In this document: positions 53,393 to 62,629 of the stretch, piece by piece
Layout of the letters: the number at the start of each line of letters is the position of its first letter
How positions within the stretch are numbered: the stretch's first letter is position 1
Assembly (NCBI RefSeq): GCF_023498005.1
Contig: NZ_CP097289.1
Location: 2,728,001-2,792,000, forward strand
Reading direction: 5' to 3'
Length of the DNA: 64,000 nt
DNA from: Streptomyces durmitorensis
GTDB lineage: Bacteria > Actinomycetota > Actinomycetes > Streptomycetales > Streptomycetaceae
Notes under the pieces: model-generated
What the model saw: the letters and a program-made list of their open reading frames with translations, nothing else
Database searches by the model: none
Told to the model about the DNA's origin: nothing
Made by a program: the position numbers and the translations under genes

Positions 53393-55363
53393 CTATCGGG
53401 CCCTGCCGCGCATCCCCGTGAGCAGATATGCGCAGAGCAGAGCGGTAACGGACAACATCAGTGCACTGCCCACAGGTTGGGCCACCATCCGGACTCCGCC
53501 GGCCAGATACCGCTCGACACCGAACGGCCACTGCACCAGCGCGAGATCACGCAGCCTCCCCGGCAGCCCCGCCGCCGATCGCACAGATGGTCCCTCCAAG
53601 GCCTTCTGTACGAGGGGTACGACGACGATCGGCACCGCGAGAACCGCGGCGAGGCCGGCGGTCGTGGACCGGAAGACGCCTCCGGCGAGTACCCCCGCCC
53701 AGGCGCACCCCGCCACCAGAGCGATCCAACTCGCGCTCAGCGAAAGCCAGTCAGCGGGAACCTTCGCGACCTCCTCTCCGTATACGAGGTGGAGCAGCGC
53801 GGCGTCGGAGGCCAGGACGAGCAGGCTCAGCAGGAGCGCGGTGACCGCCGCCACGAGCAACTTGGCACAGAGCAGCCCCAGGCGGCGGGGGACGGTGCCC
53901 CAGTCGGCGGCAAGGGCGGGATGGCGGAACTCCTCACCGAAGGCGAGGGCGCCGAGCAGCCCGGCGCCGAGCGCCGCGGGCGGCAAGGGGAGTTCCTGCG
54001 GCCAGGCCGCAAGCAGGAGCGGCTGCGGCGTGTGACCGCTCCTGGCGAGGAAGACGCAGAGGACGGCGGATACGGCGAGCACGGCGGCCGTGGTGAGGTA
54101 CCCGGTGCCGACACCGGCGGCGCGGCGCAGTTCGTAGCGCAAGGGGCGAAGGGGGCTGCGGGCGGGCCGGACCGAGATGGGGGGCGGCAAGGGGGACGGG
54201 GTCGCGGGAGGCCGCGGGGCGGTGACAGCGGCCGAGTCGGCGGTGGCGAGCGGGTCCGTGATGATGAGCCGGTCCGTGGTGACGGGCCGGTCCGTGGTGG
54301 CGAGCGGGATGAGGTTCTTCGTCGTGGACATGGCCCCGGGCTCGGGCTCCGCCTCGGTCCCGATCTCGGCCCCGGGCTCGGGCAGCACGTCCCCTGCCGC
54401 GGCCTGCTGCTCACCAGAGGCTCCGATTCCGGGCACGGGAGAGGGCGTCGGCTCGGGTTCCGGCGACGGCTCCGGCGCCGCGGCAGCGGGCCCCGCATCC
54501 CCGATCTCGTCGGCGAGTTGATGGACGAGGATTCCGTGACGGAACGCCGTCTCCCCGATGTCGGCGCAGTTGCTGCCGTACACCGAAAGCCGGTTGCCGT
54601 CCTCCTTCACCACCTCGATGGAGCGCTGACCGGCACGAGCCTCTTTGGACAGGAGCGCGCCGAGGCGTGCGGCGTGCGGACTGCGCACCGCGACCCGGGG
54701 GCGCAGCCGGGTGCGGGCGAAGTCCCCGGCCTCCTGGTCGGCGACCAGGCGGCCCGCCTCCAGCGTGACGACCCGGTCCGCGGTCCGCGCGGCCTCCTTG
54801 GCATCGGCCGTGGAGAACAGGACGGTTCCCCCCTGCGCGGCGTGCGCGCGCAGAATGCCGCGCAGCCACCCGCCCTCACGGGCCGAGAGCCCGTCGGCGG
54901 GATCGTCGAGGACCAGTGTGTGCGGGTCGGCGAGCAGCGCGCCGGCCAGGCCGAGACGGCGGTCCATGCCGCGCGAGAGCGTGCCGAGCCGCTGATCGCG
55001 GAGGCTGACGAGACCGACGACTTCGAGTACGTCGTCGGCTCGCTGAACGGGCACACCGGCGGCGGCGCACAGCATGCGCAGCTGGCCGCGGACCGTGCGG
55101 CCGGGGTGTCCCGGAACCTCGCCCAGCAGGACGCCCACCTCGCGCGACGGATGGGTGATGCGGTGCAGCGGACGCCCTCTGAAGTAGGTGACTCCTCGGC
55201 CCTGTTGGATTTCGAGCATGAGCCTCAGCGCCGTCGTCTTGCCGGCGCCCTGCGCGCCGAGCAGCGCCGTGACACGGCCTGTTCGCGCCTCGAAGGACAC
55301 GTCGTCGACGGCGGGCGGCAGCTCCTGGCGGGGATTGCTGGTCAGTCCGATGGCCTGGATCAT
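53393..55363 (-). CDS. ABC protein: ATPase fused to a permease, with degenerate catalytic motifs
   Basis: 656 residues. The ATPase domain (about 1-215) has Walker A GAQGAGKTT, signature LSRGMDRRL in place of LSGGQ, and Walker B LVLDDPADGL with Asp instead of the catalytic Glu. The switch region reads STADAKEAAR with no His. A Pro/Glu/Ala-rich linker (about 290-420) leads to six hydrophobic segments (to about 650). ATP hydrolysis is doubtful; it may be a regulated or inactive exporter subunit. No partner gene is adjacent. Confidence 0.85.
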   Translation of the reverse strand: MIQAIGLTSNPRQELPPAVDDVSFEARTGRVTALLGAQGAGKTTALRLMLEIQQGRGVTYFRGRPLHRITHPSREVGVLLGEVPGHPGRTVRGQLRMLCAAAGVPVQRADDVLEVVGLVSLRDQRLGTLSRGMDRRLGLAGALLADPHTLVLDDPADGLSAREGGWLRGILRAHAAQGGTVLFSTADAKEAARTADRVVTLEAGRLVADQEAGDFARTRLRPRVAVRSPHAARLGALLSKEARAGQRSIEVVKEDGNRLSVYGSNCADIGETAFRHGILVHQLADEIGDAGPAAAAPEPSPEPEPTPSPVPGIGASGEQQAAAGDVLPEPGAEIGTEAEPEPGAMSTTKNLIPLATTDRPVTTDRLIITDPLATADSAAVTAPRPPATPSPLPPPISVRPARSPLRPLRYELRRAAGVGTGYLTTAAVLAVSAVLCVFLARSGHTPQPLLLAAWPQELPLPPAALGAGLLGALAFGEEFRHPALAADWGTVPRRLGLLCAKLLVAAVTALLLSLLVLASDAALLHLVYGEEVAKVPADWLSLSASWIALVAGCAWAGVLAGGVFRSTTAGLAAVLAVPIVVVPLVQKALEGPSVRSAAGLPGRLRDLALVQWPFGVERYLAGGVRMVAQPVGSALMLSVTALLCAYLLTGMRGRAR

Positions 55364-55553
55364 CGCTTCTCTCGCAGGATGTGCGACCGCTCGGCGGCCA
55401 GGGTTCGTCCGCCGGGTCGGGGACGGACGAACCCCGTGGGTACATCAGCAAGATAACGCGATATTTCCGTCATTTCGGTCAGGGTGTGGGCCGCGGGTGT
55501 CCATCACGCGGCCGGACCGACAGGTGACCAGCGCGTGGTCCGTGGCGCGGGCC

Positions 55554-56315
55554 TCAGACCTCGGGGCGCAGCATCGGCGGGTTGAGCAGCGTCGCGCCGC
55601 CCGCGCGGAAGAGCTGGGCGGGGCGGCCGCCCTGGCGGGTGGTGGTACCGCCGGTGGGGACGAGGAAGCCCGGCGTGCCGGTCACCTTGCGGTGGAAGTT
55701 GCGCGGGTCGAGCACGACGCCCCACACGGCCTCGTACACCCGGCGCAGCTCGCCGACGGTGAACTCGGGCGGGCAGAAGGCCGTCGCCAGCGAGGAGTAC
55801 TCGATCTTCGAACGGGCGCGCTCCACGCCGTCCGCCAGGATCTGCGCGTGATCGAAGGCGAGCGGCGCCGCCTGCTCGTCCTCGCGGCCGTACCCGCTCT
55901 GGTGGAGCAGCGCCTCGACCGGCGCCCAGCGCGCGCTGTGGGCATCACCACCGGCCCGCGGTGCGGGCAGATCGGGAGCGAGCGCGAGATGGGCGACGCT
56001 GACGACCCGCATCCGTGGATCGCGCTTGGGGTCGCCGTACGTGGCGAGCTGCTCCAGGTGCGCGCCGTTCACCTGGACCGGGGTGTCCGGAGCATGGGCA
56101 CACAGCCCCGTCTCCTCGACCAGCTCCCGCGCGGCGGCGGCCGACAGGTCCTCGTCGTCGCGCACAAATCCGCCGGGGAGCGCCCAACGGCCCTGGAACG
56201 GTGCCTCACCCCGGCGTACCGCAAGCGCGCAGAGCGCGTGGCGGCGCACGGTCAGCACGACCAGATCGACGGTGACAGCAAAGGGCGGGAAGGCCGACGG
56301 GTCGTAGGGCGACAT
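55554..56315 (-). CDS. NrtR-like Nudix regulator
   Basis: 253 residues. The N-terminal Nudix fold keeps the box GGFVRDDEDLSAAAARELVEETG without a break, so pyrophosphohydrolase activity is possible. The C-terminal winged HTH (FTVGELRRVYEAVWGVVLDPRNFHRKV) is that of NrtR, the ADP-ribose-responsive repressor of NAD synthesis genes. No nad or pnc genes are nearby. An inverted repeat just upstream of the start could be its own operator. Confidence 0.9.
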   Translation of the reverse strand: MSPYDPSAFPPFAVTVDLVVLTVRRHALCALAVRRGEAPFQGRWALPGGFVRDDEDLSAAAARELVEETGLCAHAPDTPVQVNGAHLEQLATYGDPKRDPRMRVVSVAHLALAPDLPAPRAGGDAHSARWAPVEALLHQSGYGREDEQAAPLAFDHAQILADGVERARSKIEYSSLATAFCPPEFTVGELRRVYEAVWGVVLDPRNFHRKVTGTPGFLVPTGGTTTRQGGRPAQLFRAGGATLLNPPMLRPEV

Positions 56316-56325
56316 GCCGCGATCA

Positions 56326-56345
56326 TAGTCGTCTGCCTGACGATA
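56326..56345. promoter_or_regulatory. Inverted repeat at the NrtR-like gene start
   Basis: TAGTCGTC and GACGATA face each other around TGCCT, 11-30 bp upstream of the start codon, overlapping the expected -10 or ribosome-binding region. It is near-palindromic (one base slip) and fits an autorepression site. Confidence 0.5.
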
Positions 56346-56435
56346 AACAGCTCCTCCGGCATCCGATCCCGGCTCGATTCACCGGGATCGGGGTCAGGTT
56401 CACGCCACATCCGCCGCAGCCACTCCTCCCGTGGG

Positions 56436-58544
56436 TCACACCCCCAGCTGCAGCCCGTCGGCCGCCTCCTCGACCATGGCGAGGCCGAGCCTGCTGACAC
56501 GTACGGAGAAGGGGGCACCCGCGACGCGCAGCGCCGTCAGTCCCAGCTCCCCCAGGGGTGCGCTGCTGACCGGCCGCAGCGTCACCGTGCCCGAGGGGGC
56601 ATCGGGCCGGATCCCGGCGAGCGCCGTGAGGAGCTGCACCCCGGCGGCCGCGGCGGTGGCCGCCGGGCGGCATGCAGCGGGGTGCGGCAACGGAGCACCG
56701 CCCTCCGTGCGCTGCTCCCCCGCGTACATCTCAGGCAGCCGGTGACCGAACGTCTCGGCCGCCGCCATCACCCCGCGCAGCAGTGCGCTCGCCTCCTTCT
56801 CGTACCCGGCGGCGGCCAGACCCGCGACGGCGACCGCCGTCTCATGGACACGGACCGCCCCGGCACGATGTCCGAAAGGGTTGTACGCGGCTTCCCTGAC
56901 GCCCAGGCTCCGCAGCCCCCAGCCCGAGTCCACGGCGGGCCCGCCAAGCAGCCGGGCGAGCTGCTCGGTCTGCACCTTGTCGAGAAGCCCCGGCGCGAGC
57001 ACGCCCGACCCGAGCAGACCTGTGTCGAGGAGGTGGGCGGCACCGCCGGTGAACAGCGGCACGGGGCGGCCGTCGGCCAGGCAAGCCGCGGCGGGCCTGC
57101 CACCCGTCCGGTCCTCCACCCAGAATTCCTCCCGGAACGTGCCCCGCAGCCGCTCCGCCCACTGCCGCAGGTCGGTGCCGCCCGAACGGCCGTGCGCCTC
57201 GAGCAGGTCGGCGCCCAGCAGCGCGGCCCGGTGGGCATGGGCCTGGGTCTCGCAGCGCGCGGGGCCACCTGGATACGGGTCCGGCAGGCTCCCTCCGTCG
57301 TCGGCCGCCGCGAGCAGCCACCGCAGGCAGCGCTCGGCCGCCGGCAGCAACTCCTCGGTCTCCTGCGCCGACAGCCCCCAACGCCACGCCTCCGCCAGCA
57401 GCGCCGGGAAGAGCAGCGTGGCCTCGACTCCCGTGCACCCGGGCGGCAGATGCGGCCCCGCGTTCCGCAACGGCCCGGGGATCATGCCCGCCCGCGGCCC
57501 CTTGCCCACCAGTTGACGGCGGGCGAGCGTGCGCAGCGTCCCCGCGGCGATCCGCGTACCGAGCGGCAAGGCCATCCGGGCGGCCGCGAGCGCCTCGGCC
57601 GGTGCGAGACCACAGCGCCATGGCGCCCCCGCGGCCAGGTGGACGTCGGTCGGGTGCTCGGGGTCCCGCAACAGCAACGCCTGCAGATCCTCCACGGACC
57701 GGTCCAGCAGGGCCCGGGCCCTGGGGTCGTCGCCGGCGGCCGACGCCGTGGCGAGGGACTGCGACATCCCGCGCCCGACCGCCCTCACCGGGCCCGCCCC
57801 CTCCGGCCGCACCCGCAGCTCCAGGCTCCAGGTGCCGCCCGGCGGCAGCTCCACCTCCCAGCGCAGCAGCCCCGCGGAGGCCAGCGCGTCCGCGGGTGCC
57901 GGATGCGCGGTGACCGCACAGTGGCCCGCGGGCGATGACCAGCGCATGCCGGAGTCGTGGACACTGGCGGGCAGTTCGGGGCCGGTGGTGCCGGACGCGA
58001 CCGCACCGAGCTCCGCCAGATCCGTGCCGAGCGACACCTCCACAGGCAGCCGGAGGGGGCGTGCCGCGGCGCTGCGCAGGATGATCCGCTCCGTGCCGTC
58101 CGCGTACCGGGTCCGCTCGACGATCACGTCCGGGTCCGGGCCGCCGTCCGCGGACGGACGCAGCGTCGCGACGAAGCGGGCACGGTCGGCCGAGAGCATC
58201 CGCGCCTGCACGGCGACCGGCTCGCGCCCCGCCACCCGCAGTTCGCAACGGGACAGCAGCCTGCGCCCCGCGCGGTAGAACCCCTCGAGCCCGCGGCCGG
58301 TCAACTGCCCCTGGTCCGTGGAGATCGCCAGTGCGGGCATGGCGACACAGATCAGCGTGGCGTGCGCGGGCGGCAGCTGTGCGGGGCGCCGCGGCGCGGG
58401 AGCCGGGGCCTGCCCGCCGGGCAGCCGCGGTGGAGTCGGCGTGGGCCGCTGGGGACCCTCTCTGCCGGAGACAGGAGACGGGGCGGGCAGGGGCATGAGG
58501 CGGCTTCTTCTGCGCTGTCCGCGCGGCGAGGAGTGGGAGGGCAT
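56436..58544 (-). CDS. Glycogen debranching enzyme-like protein (GDE_N plus amylo-alpha-1,6-glucosidase-like domain)
   Basis: 702 residues from MPSHSSPRGQ, with GGTGGAG upstream; MPLPAPSP (58496) is an alternative start. A Pro-rich N-terminal 70 residues is followed by the GDE N-terminal domain (LAISTDQGQLTGRGLEGFYRAGRRLLSRCELRVAG). The alpha/alpha-barrel has WRCGLAPAEALAAARMALPLGTRIAAG, RNAGPHLPPGCTGVEATLLFPALLAEAWRWG and GWGLRSLGVREAAYNPFGHRAGAVRVHETAVAVAG. It probably acts on alpha-1,6-linked glucans or related sugars; the catalytic residues were not confirmed. Confidence 0.82.
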   Translation of the reverse strand: MPSHSSPRGQRRRSRLMPLPAPSPVSGREGPQRPTPTPPRLPGGQAPAPAPRRPAQLPPAHATLICVAMPALAISTDQGQLTGRGLEGFYRAGRRLLSRCELRVAGREPVAVQARMLSADRARFVATLRPSADGGPDPDVIVERTRYADGTERIILRSAAARPLRLPVEVSLGTDLAELGAVASGTTGPELPASVHDSGMRWSSPAGHCAVTAHPAPADALASAGLLRWEVELPPGGTWSLELRVRPEGAGPVRAVGRGMSQSLATASAAGDDPRARALLDRSVEDLQALLLRDPEHPTDVHLAAGAPWRCGLAPAEALAAARMALPLGTRIAAGTLRTLARRQLVGKGPRAGMIPGPLRNAGPHLPPGCTGVEATLLFPALLAEAWRWGLSAQETEELLPAAERCLRWLLAAADDGGSLPDPYPGGPARCETQAHAHRAALLGADLLEAHGRSGGTDLRQWAERLRGTFREEFWVEDRTGGRPAAACLADGRPVPLFTGGAAHLLDTGLLGSGVLAPGLLDKVQTEQLARLLGGPAVDSGWGLRSLGVREAAYNPFGHRAGAVRVHETAVAVAGLAAAGYEKEASALLRGVMAAAETFGHRLPEMYAGEQRTEGGAPLPHPAACRPAATAAAAGVQLLTALAGIRPDAPSGTVTLRPVSSAPLGELGLTALRVAGAPFSVRVSRLGLAMVEEAADGLQLGV

Positions 58545-58712
58545 ACGGCGGCTCCACCCAGGCACGGGTACCGCCACTCAGGTGAACGGACCTGCCCCGC
58601 CCCAAGTCACGCCCACGGGACGGGAAGCCACCCGGCCGGCCCCGGTCTTGCGCGTACGGCGTCCCGGCAAGCGCCCGTCTCTCCCCATGCCTCCGGCGCG
58701 GGGCTCCCGCGT

Positions 58713-60095
58713 TCATGTGTCGTTCCTCGCTGCGCGCCGGATGGTGCGGCGGCGGTTCTGCGGCCCGGTGCTCGGCCTGTCGGCGGCCCGCGACCCCGTG
58801 CCGCCCTTCGGGCGCGCGGGGCGGCGGCGCCGTGGGGCGACATCCAGCGGCTCCGCCGCGGGGTCCACGGGCTCCGCCGGGAACGGCAGTTCGGGCTGGA
58901 CCGCCGTCGCGCCACGGTCGGTGCGCTCCCTGCGGAGGCAGCGGCGGATCGGCTCGGGGTCCAGGCCTCCGGCGCAGGCATGGCGCAGGAGTTGCGCGAA
59001 GGTGTAACCGGGATCGGCGCACAGCGCCATGTCCAGGGCTTCCTGGCCCTCCGTGGTGTCTCCGAGGGACCACGCGACCCAGCCCGCGAGGGACAGCGGC
59101 GCGGCGGCGTGCTCTCCGTAGGCACCGACGCAGCGGCGTGCCAGGGCCCTCCAGAGGCGAAGTGCCGGTGGCGCGGCGTCGCCCTCCATCCATTCCGCGG
59201 CCTGATCACGCGTCGTGCGGTCCTGCAGGCCGAGGATGAGCGCCGCGGCTTCGTCGTGCGCGAGGAGGTCGTCGTCCTGGAGATCCGCCTCCAGCCTGTC
59301 GCTGACCGGCGGCGCGGCAGTCATCCGCGCCATGATCCTGCGGGCCAGGTCGAGCGTGTCAGCAGCGACCTCGGAGTGCCCGTCCTCCTTCAGGATCCGG
59401 TGCACGATCGCCAGTCCCGCGGCGTCGAGTGCCGCCTCCTGGTCCGTCACGGCGGCGGATTCCCATGGGGTGAGACGCGCCCGCATCTCCCGTGGGGTGA
59501 CGCCCACTTGGACACCGGCGTAGGCCGTGGCCGCGGCAAGGACCGACGTGCCGGGCCGCGGCAGCGGGACGCCTTCCGGTGGGCAGCACTGCTTGTTCGG
59601 GCAGCAGTAGGTCCAGAAATGTCCCGCAGAGATGCACACGACCTCGAACACGGGGACGTCGAGGCTTCCACAGGCGGTGCGGAGCACTTGTGCCAGCGGT
59701 CGCAGGCGCTCCATGACCTGCTGCCCTGATTCGGCGCCGACGGGCTCCGCGCACAGGAAGGCGACAATGCCGTCGGGCCGGCCTCCCCGCCGCTCGCAGC
59801 CGCCCACAAGACACTGCGCGAGCTGCTCCGCGATGGGTGGCCAGTCCTCCTCTCGTCCGGGGATGCCGAGGCGCACCCGCCCCCCGAACCGCCCTCGTTC
59901 GCCGTGCAGTGCGATGAGGACGACGCTTTCCTCGGGCCGGAACCCGAGCAGGTACGGCAGGGCATCCGCGAGTTCGGCCGGAGTGCGCAAGGTGACCAGG
60001 GTCTCGTCGATGGAGTCGAGGGAGTTGACGGAGTCGATGGGATCGGTGGAGTCGGTGGAGTCGATCGGATCGTTTTGTTCGCTGTGGTTCGCCAT
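58713..60095 (-). CDS. DUF4192 family protein
   Basis: 460 residues from MANHSEQNDPIDSTDS, with GGGAGAG upstream. The first 35 residues are Asp/Ser/Ile repeats encoded by a DNA tandem repeat. The DUF4192 domain follows (LVTLRTPAELADALPYLLGFRPEESVVLIALHG ... VFEVVCISAGHFWTYCC then CCPPEGVPL), with a Cys-rich strip that may bind metal. The C-terminal part is basic (RRRRPARPKGG, NRRRTIRRAARNDT). Function unknown. It is divergent from a RecQ-type helicase gene, with DnaA boxes between. Confidence 0.86.
   Translation of the reverse strand: MANHSEQNDPIDSTDSTDPIDSVNSLDSIDETLVTLRTPAELADALPYLLGFRPEESVVLIALHGERGRFGGRVRLGIPGREEDWPPIAEQLAQCLVGGCERRGGRPDGIVAFLCAEPVGAESGQQVMERLRPLAQVLRTACGSLDVPVFEVVCISAGHFWTYCCPNKQCCPPEGVPLPRPGTSVLAAATAYAGVQVGVTPREMRARLTPWESAAVTDQEAALDAAGLAIVHRILKEDGHSEVAADTLDLARRIMARMTAAPPVSDRLEADLQDDDLLAHDEAAALILGLQDRTTRDQAAEWMEGDAAPPALRLWRALARRCVGAYGEHAAAPLSLAGWVAWSLGDTTEGQEALDMALCADPGYTFAQLLRHACAGGLDPEPIRRCLRRERTDRGATAVQPELPFPAEPVDPAAEPLDVAPRRRRPARPKGGTGSRAADRPSTGPQNRRRTIRRAARNDT
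60001..60075 (-). repeat. 9-bp-based tandem repeat encoding Asp/Ser/Ile
   Basis: Units like GGAGTCGAT/GGATCGGTG repeat about eight times and encode (I/T/V)D(S/P) in the DUF4192 N-terminus; likely disordered and length-variable. Confidence 0.7.
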
Positions 60096-60135
60096 GCGCC
60101 GACTCTCCCGCGGATCACAATGTTCCGGTTTCCCC

Positions 60136-60177
60136 TGTGGATAACTGCAGTCAGGGGCATGCCAAGAGTTGTCCACA
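60136..60177. promoter_or_regulatory. Two DnaA boxes
   Basis: TGTGGATAA (60136-60144, reverse of TTATCCACA) and TTGTCCACA (60169-60177) are perfect forms of the E. coli and Streptomyces DnaA boxes, in opposite orientation, 33 bp apart start to start, in the gap between the DUF4192 gene and the helicase gene. Confidence 0.7.
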
Positions 60178-60228
60178 GCTCGGCGGACTCGTTCGCCTAA
60201 TGTCAGACCCATCGGGTTGCATGGGGGC

Positions 60229-62418
60229 ATGAGCAACGAAGATCTGCGCACGGCGGCCGATTCCGTACTCGCCCGCCTCGTCGGCGGCCCCGCGCCCGCA
60301 AGCGGCGAAGTGCCACCGTCGGACGGTCCACGACTGCGCGAGGACCAGTGGCGCGCGATCGAAGCTCTGGTCGCCGACAAACGCCGGGCTCTGGTCGTGC
60401 AGCGCACGGGCTGGGGAAAGTCCGCCGTGTACTTCGTCGCCACCGCGCTGCTGCGGGAGCGCGGCAGCGGTCCCACCGTGATCGTCTCCCCACTGCTCGC
60501 GCTCATGCGCAACCAGGTGGAGTCGGCGGCGCGGGCCGGAATCAGCGCCCGCACGATCAACTCCTCGAACACGGAGGAGTGGGAGACCATCCAGGCCGAG
60601 GTGGCCTCCGGCGACGTGGACGTCCTCCTCGTCAGTCCGGAGCGGCTGAACAACCCGGACTTCCGCGACCAGGTTTTGCCCAAGCTCGCCGCGGCGACCG
60701 GCCTGCTCGTGGTCGACGAGGCGCACTGCATCTCGGACTGGGGCCATGACTTCCGGCCCGACTACCGACGGCTGCGCACCATGCTCGCCGAACTGCCGCC
60801 GGGCGTCCCCGTCCTGGCCACCACCGCGACGGCCAACGCCCGCGTGACGGCCGACGTGGCCGAGCAGCTGGGCACCGGCGGCAGCTCGGACGCGCTCGTG
60901 CTGCGCGGGCCCCTCGACCGCGAGAGCCTGAGCCTGAGCGTGCTCCAACTTCCCAACGCCGCACACCGGTTGGCCTGGCTCGCCGACCACCTGGCGGAGC
61001 TGCCGGGCTCCGGGATCATCTATACGCTCACCGTGGCAGCCGCCGAGGAGATCACCACCTTCTTGCGGCAGTGCGGGCACACCGTCACCTCGTACACAGG
61101 AAAGACGGAGAACGCGGACCGCCAGCAGGCCGAGGAGGATCTGCTCGCCAACCGCGTGAAGGCCCTGGTCGCCACCTCCGCCCTGGGGATGGGCTTCGAC
61201 AAGCCCGACCTCGGCTTCGTGGTGCATCTCGGCTCCCCCTCCTCCCCGATCGCTTACTACCAACAGGTCGGCCGCGCGGGCCGCGGTGTCGATCACGCGG
61301 AGGTGCTGCTTCTTCCGGGCAAGGAGGACGAGGCGATCTGGAACTACTTCGCCTCGCTCGCCTTCCCGCCCGAGGAGCAGGTCCGGCGCACGCTGGACGT
61401 CCTCGCACAGGCGGGAAGGCCGCTGTCGCTGCCCGCCCTGGAGCCTCTGGTCGAGCTGCGCAGGTCACGGCTCGAGACGATGCTCAAGGTCCTCGACGTG
61501 GACGGCGCGGTCCGGCGCGTCAAGGGCGGCTGGATCTCCACGGGGATGCCCTGGGCGTACGACGCCGAGCGCTATGCCTGGGTCGCCAAGCAGCGCCAGG
61601 CGGAACAGCAGGCGATGCGTGATTACGCCACGACGACCGGCTGCCGGATGGAGTTCCTGCGACGACAGCTGGACGACGAGGCGGCGACGCCCTGCGGGCG
61701 CTGCGACAACTGCGCGGGCGCGCGCTTCACCGACGCCGTGTCCTCCGGAGCACTGGACACGGCCCAGGGCGAGTTGGTCCGCGCGGGTGTCGATGTCGAA
61801 CCCCGGAGGATGTGGCCGACCGGGCTCGCCGCGGTCGGCGTCGACCTCAAGGGACGTATCCCCGTGGGGGAACAAGCGGCCCAGGGCCGGGCCCTGGGGC
61901 GGCTCTCGGACATCGGGTGGGGCAACCGGCTCCGGCCGATGCTCGCCCCGCAGGCCCCCGACGGGCCGGTGCCCGACGACGTGGCCAAGGCCGTTGTCGG
62001 CGTCCTCGCGGACTGGGCGAAGGGACCCGGCGGTTGGGCCTCAGGCGGCGCCGACGCCCAGACGCGGCCGGCAGGCGTCGTGACCATGTCGTCGCACACC
62101 CGGCCCCAGCTGATCCAGTCGCTGGGCACAAGGATCGCCGAGATCGGCCGTCTTCCGCTCCTCGGCTCCATCGAGTACGCCGCCGGAGCCGATACGGCAC
62201 ATGTGCCGAGGAGCAACAGCGCCCAGCGCCTGCGCGCCCTCGACGGAACGCTGACCGTGCCCCCCGAGCTCGCCGCGGCGCTCCAGGAAGCGGGCGGTCC
62301 CGTTCTGCTCGTCGACGATCTGACGGACAGTGGCTGGACCCTGGCGGTAGCCGCGCGCATGCTCCGCCGGGCCGGAGCCAAGGGGGTGTTGCCGCTGGTC
62401 CTGGCCGTGCAAGGCTGA
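60229..62418 (+). CDS. RecQ-family DNA helicase with C-terminal phosphoribosyltransferase-like domain
   Basis: 729 residues from MSNEDLRTAADSV. Helicase core: QRTGWGKSAVYF (Walker A, about 58-69), VVDEAHCISDWGHDFRPDY (DEAH), ATTATANARVTADV, VATSALGMGFDKPDLGFVVH and YYQQVGRAGRG. A Zn site of the RecQ type follows (CGRCDNCAG). After about residue 510 come RALGRLSDIGWGNRLRPML and, at 692-704, VLLVDDLTDSGWT, the PRPP-binding loop of phosphoribosyltransferases (ComF-like). No RQC or HRDC domain is seen. It may couple helicase action to nucleotide signalling (inference). Confidence 0.92.
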   Translation: MSNEDLRTAADSVLARLVGGPAPASGEVPPSDGPRLREDQWRAIEALVADKRRALVVQRTGWGKSAVYFVATALLRERGSGPTVIVSPLLALMRNQVESAARAGISARTINSSNTEEWETIQAEVASGDVDVLLVSPERLNNPDFRDQVLPKLAAATGLLVVDEAHCISDWGHDFRPDYRRLRTMLAELPPGVPVLATTATANARVTADVAEQLGTGGSSDALVLRGPLDRESLSLSVLQLPNAAHRLAWLADHLAELPGSGIIYTLTVAAAEEITTFLRQCGHTVTSYTGKTENADRQQAEEDLLANRVKALVATSALGMGFDKPDLGFVVHLGSPSSPIAYYQQVGRAGRGVDHAEVLLLPGKEDEAIWNYFASLAFPPEEQVRRTLDVLAQAGRPLSLPALEPLVELRRSRLETMLKVLDVDGAVRRVKGGWISTGMPWAYDAERYAWVAKQRQAEQQAMRDYATTTGCRMEFLRRQLDDEAATPCGRCDNCAGARFTDAVSSGALDTAQGELVRAGVDVEPRRMWPTGLAAVGVDLKGRIPVGEQAAQGRALGRLSDIGWGNRLRPMLAPQAPDGPVPDDVAKAVVGVLADWAKGPGGWASGGADAQTRPAGVVTMSSHTRPQLIQSLGTRIAEIGRLPLLGSIEYAAGADTAHVPRSNSAQRLRALDGTLTVPPELAAALQEAGGPVLLVDDLTDSGWTLAVAARMLRRAGAKGVLPLVLAVQG

Positions 62419-62629
62419 CGGAGGCGTCGATGCGGGGCGCCCTGGGCAGGGATATAGGCGGCGCATCGCCAGATACCGGTCGGCAGTCCCAATTGCTCGT
62501 TGCCGCAAGGCAGTACGACGGGAAGAATTGGTACCGCTCCCGCGCGGCTTTCCGTGGCCCGGCATGACTGTGCCGCGGTGCGCTCCCCAGCCCACCCCGC
62601 CCTCTGGGCGCGTAGCCGAAGGGAGGACC

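Noticed and set aside
55188..57938. 916-codon plus-strand frame opposite the Nudix regulator and debranching-like genes
   Set aside because: Antisense to genes with intact Nudix and glucosidase-like motifs; the translation is Arg/Gln/Pro-rich with no domain.
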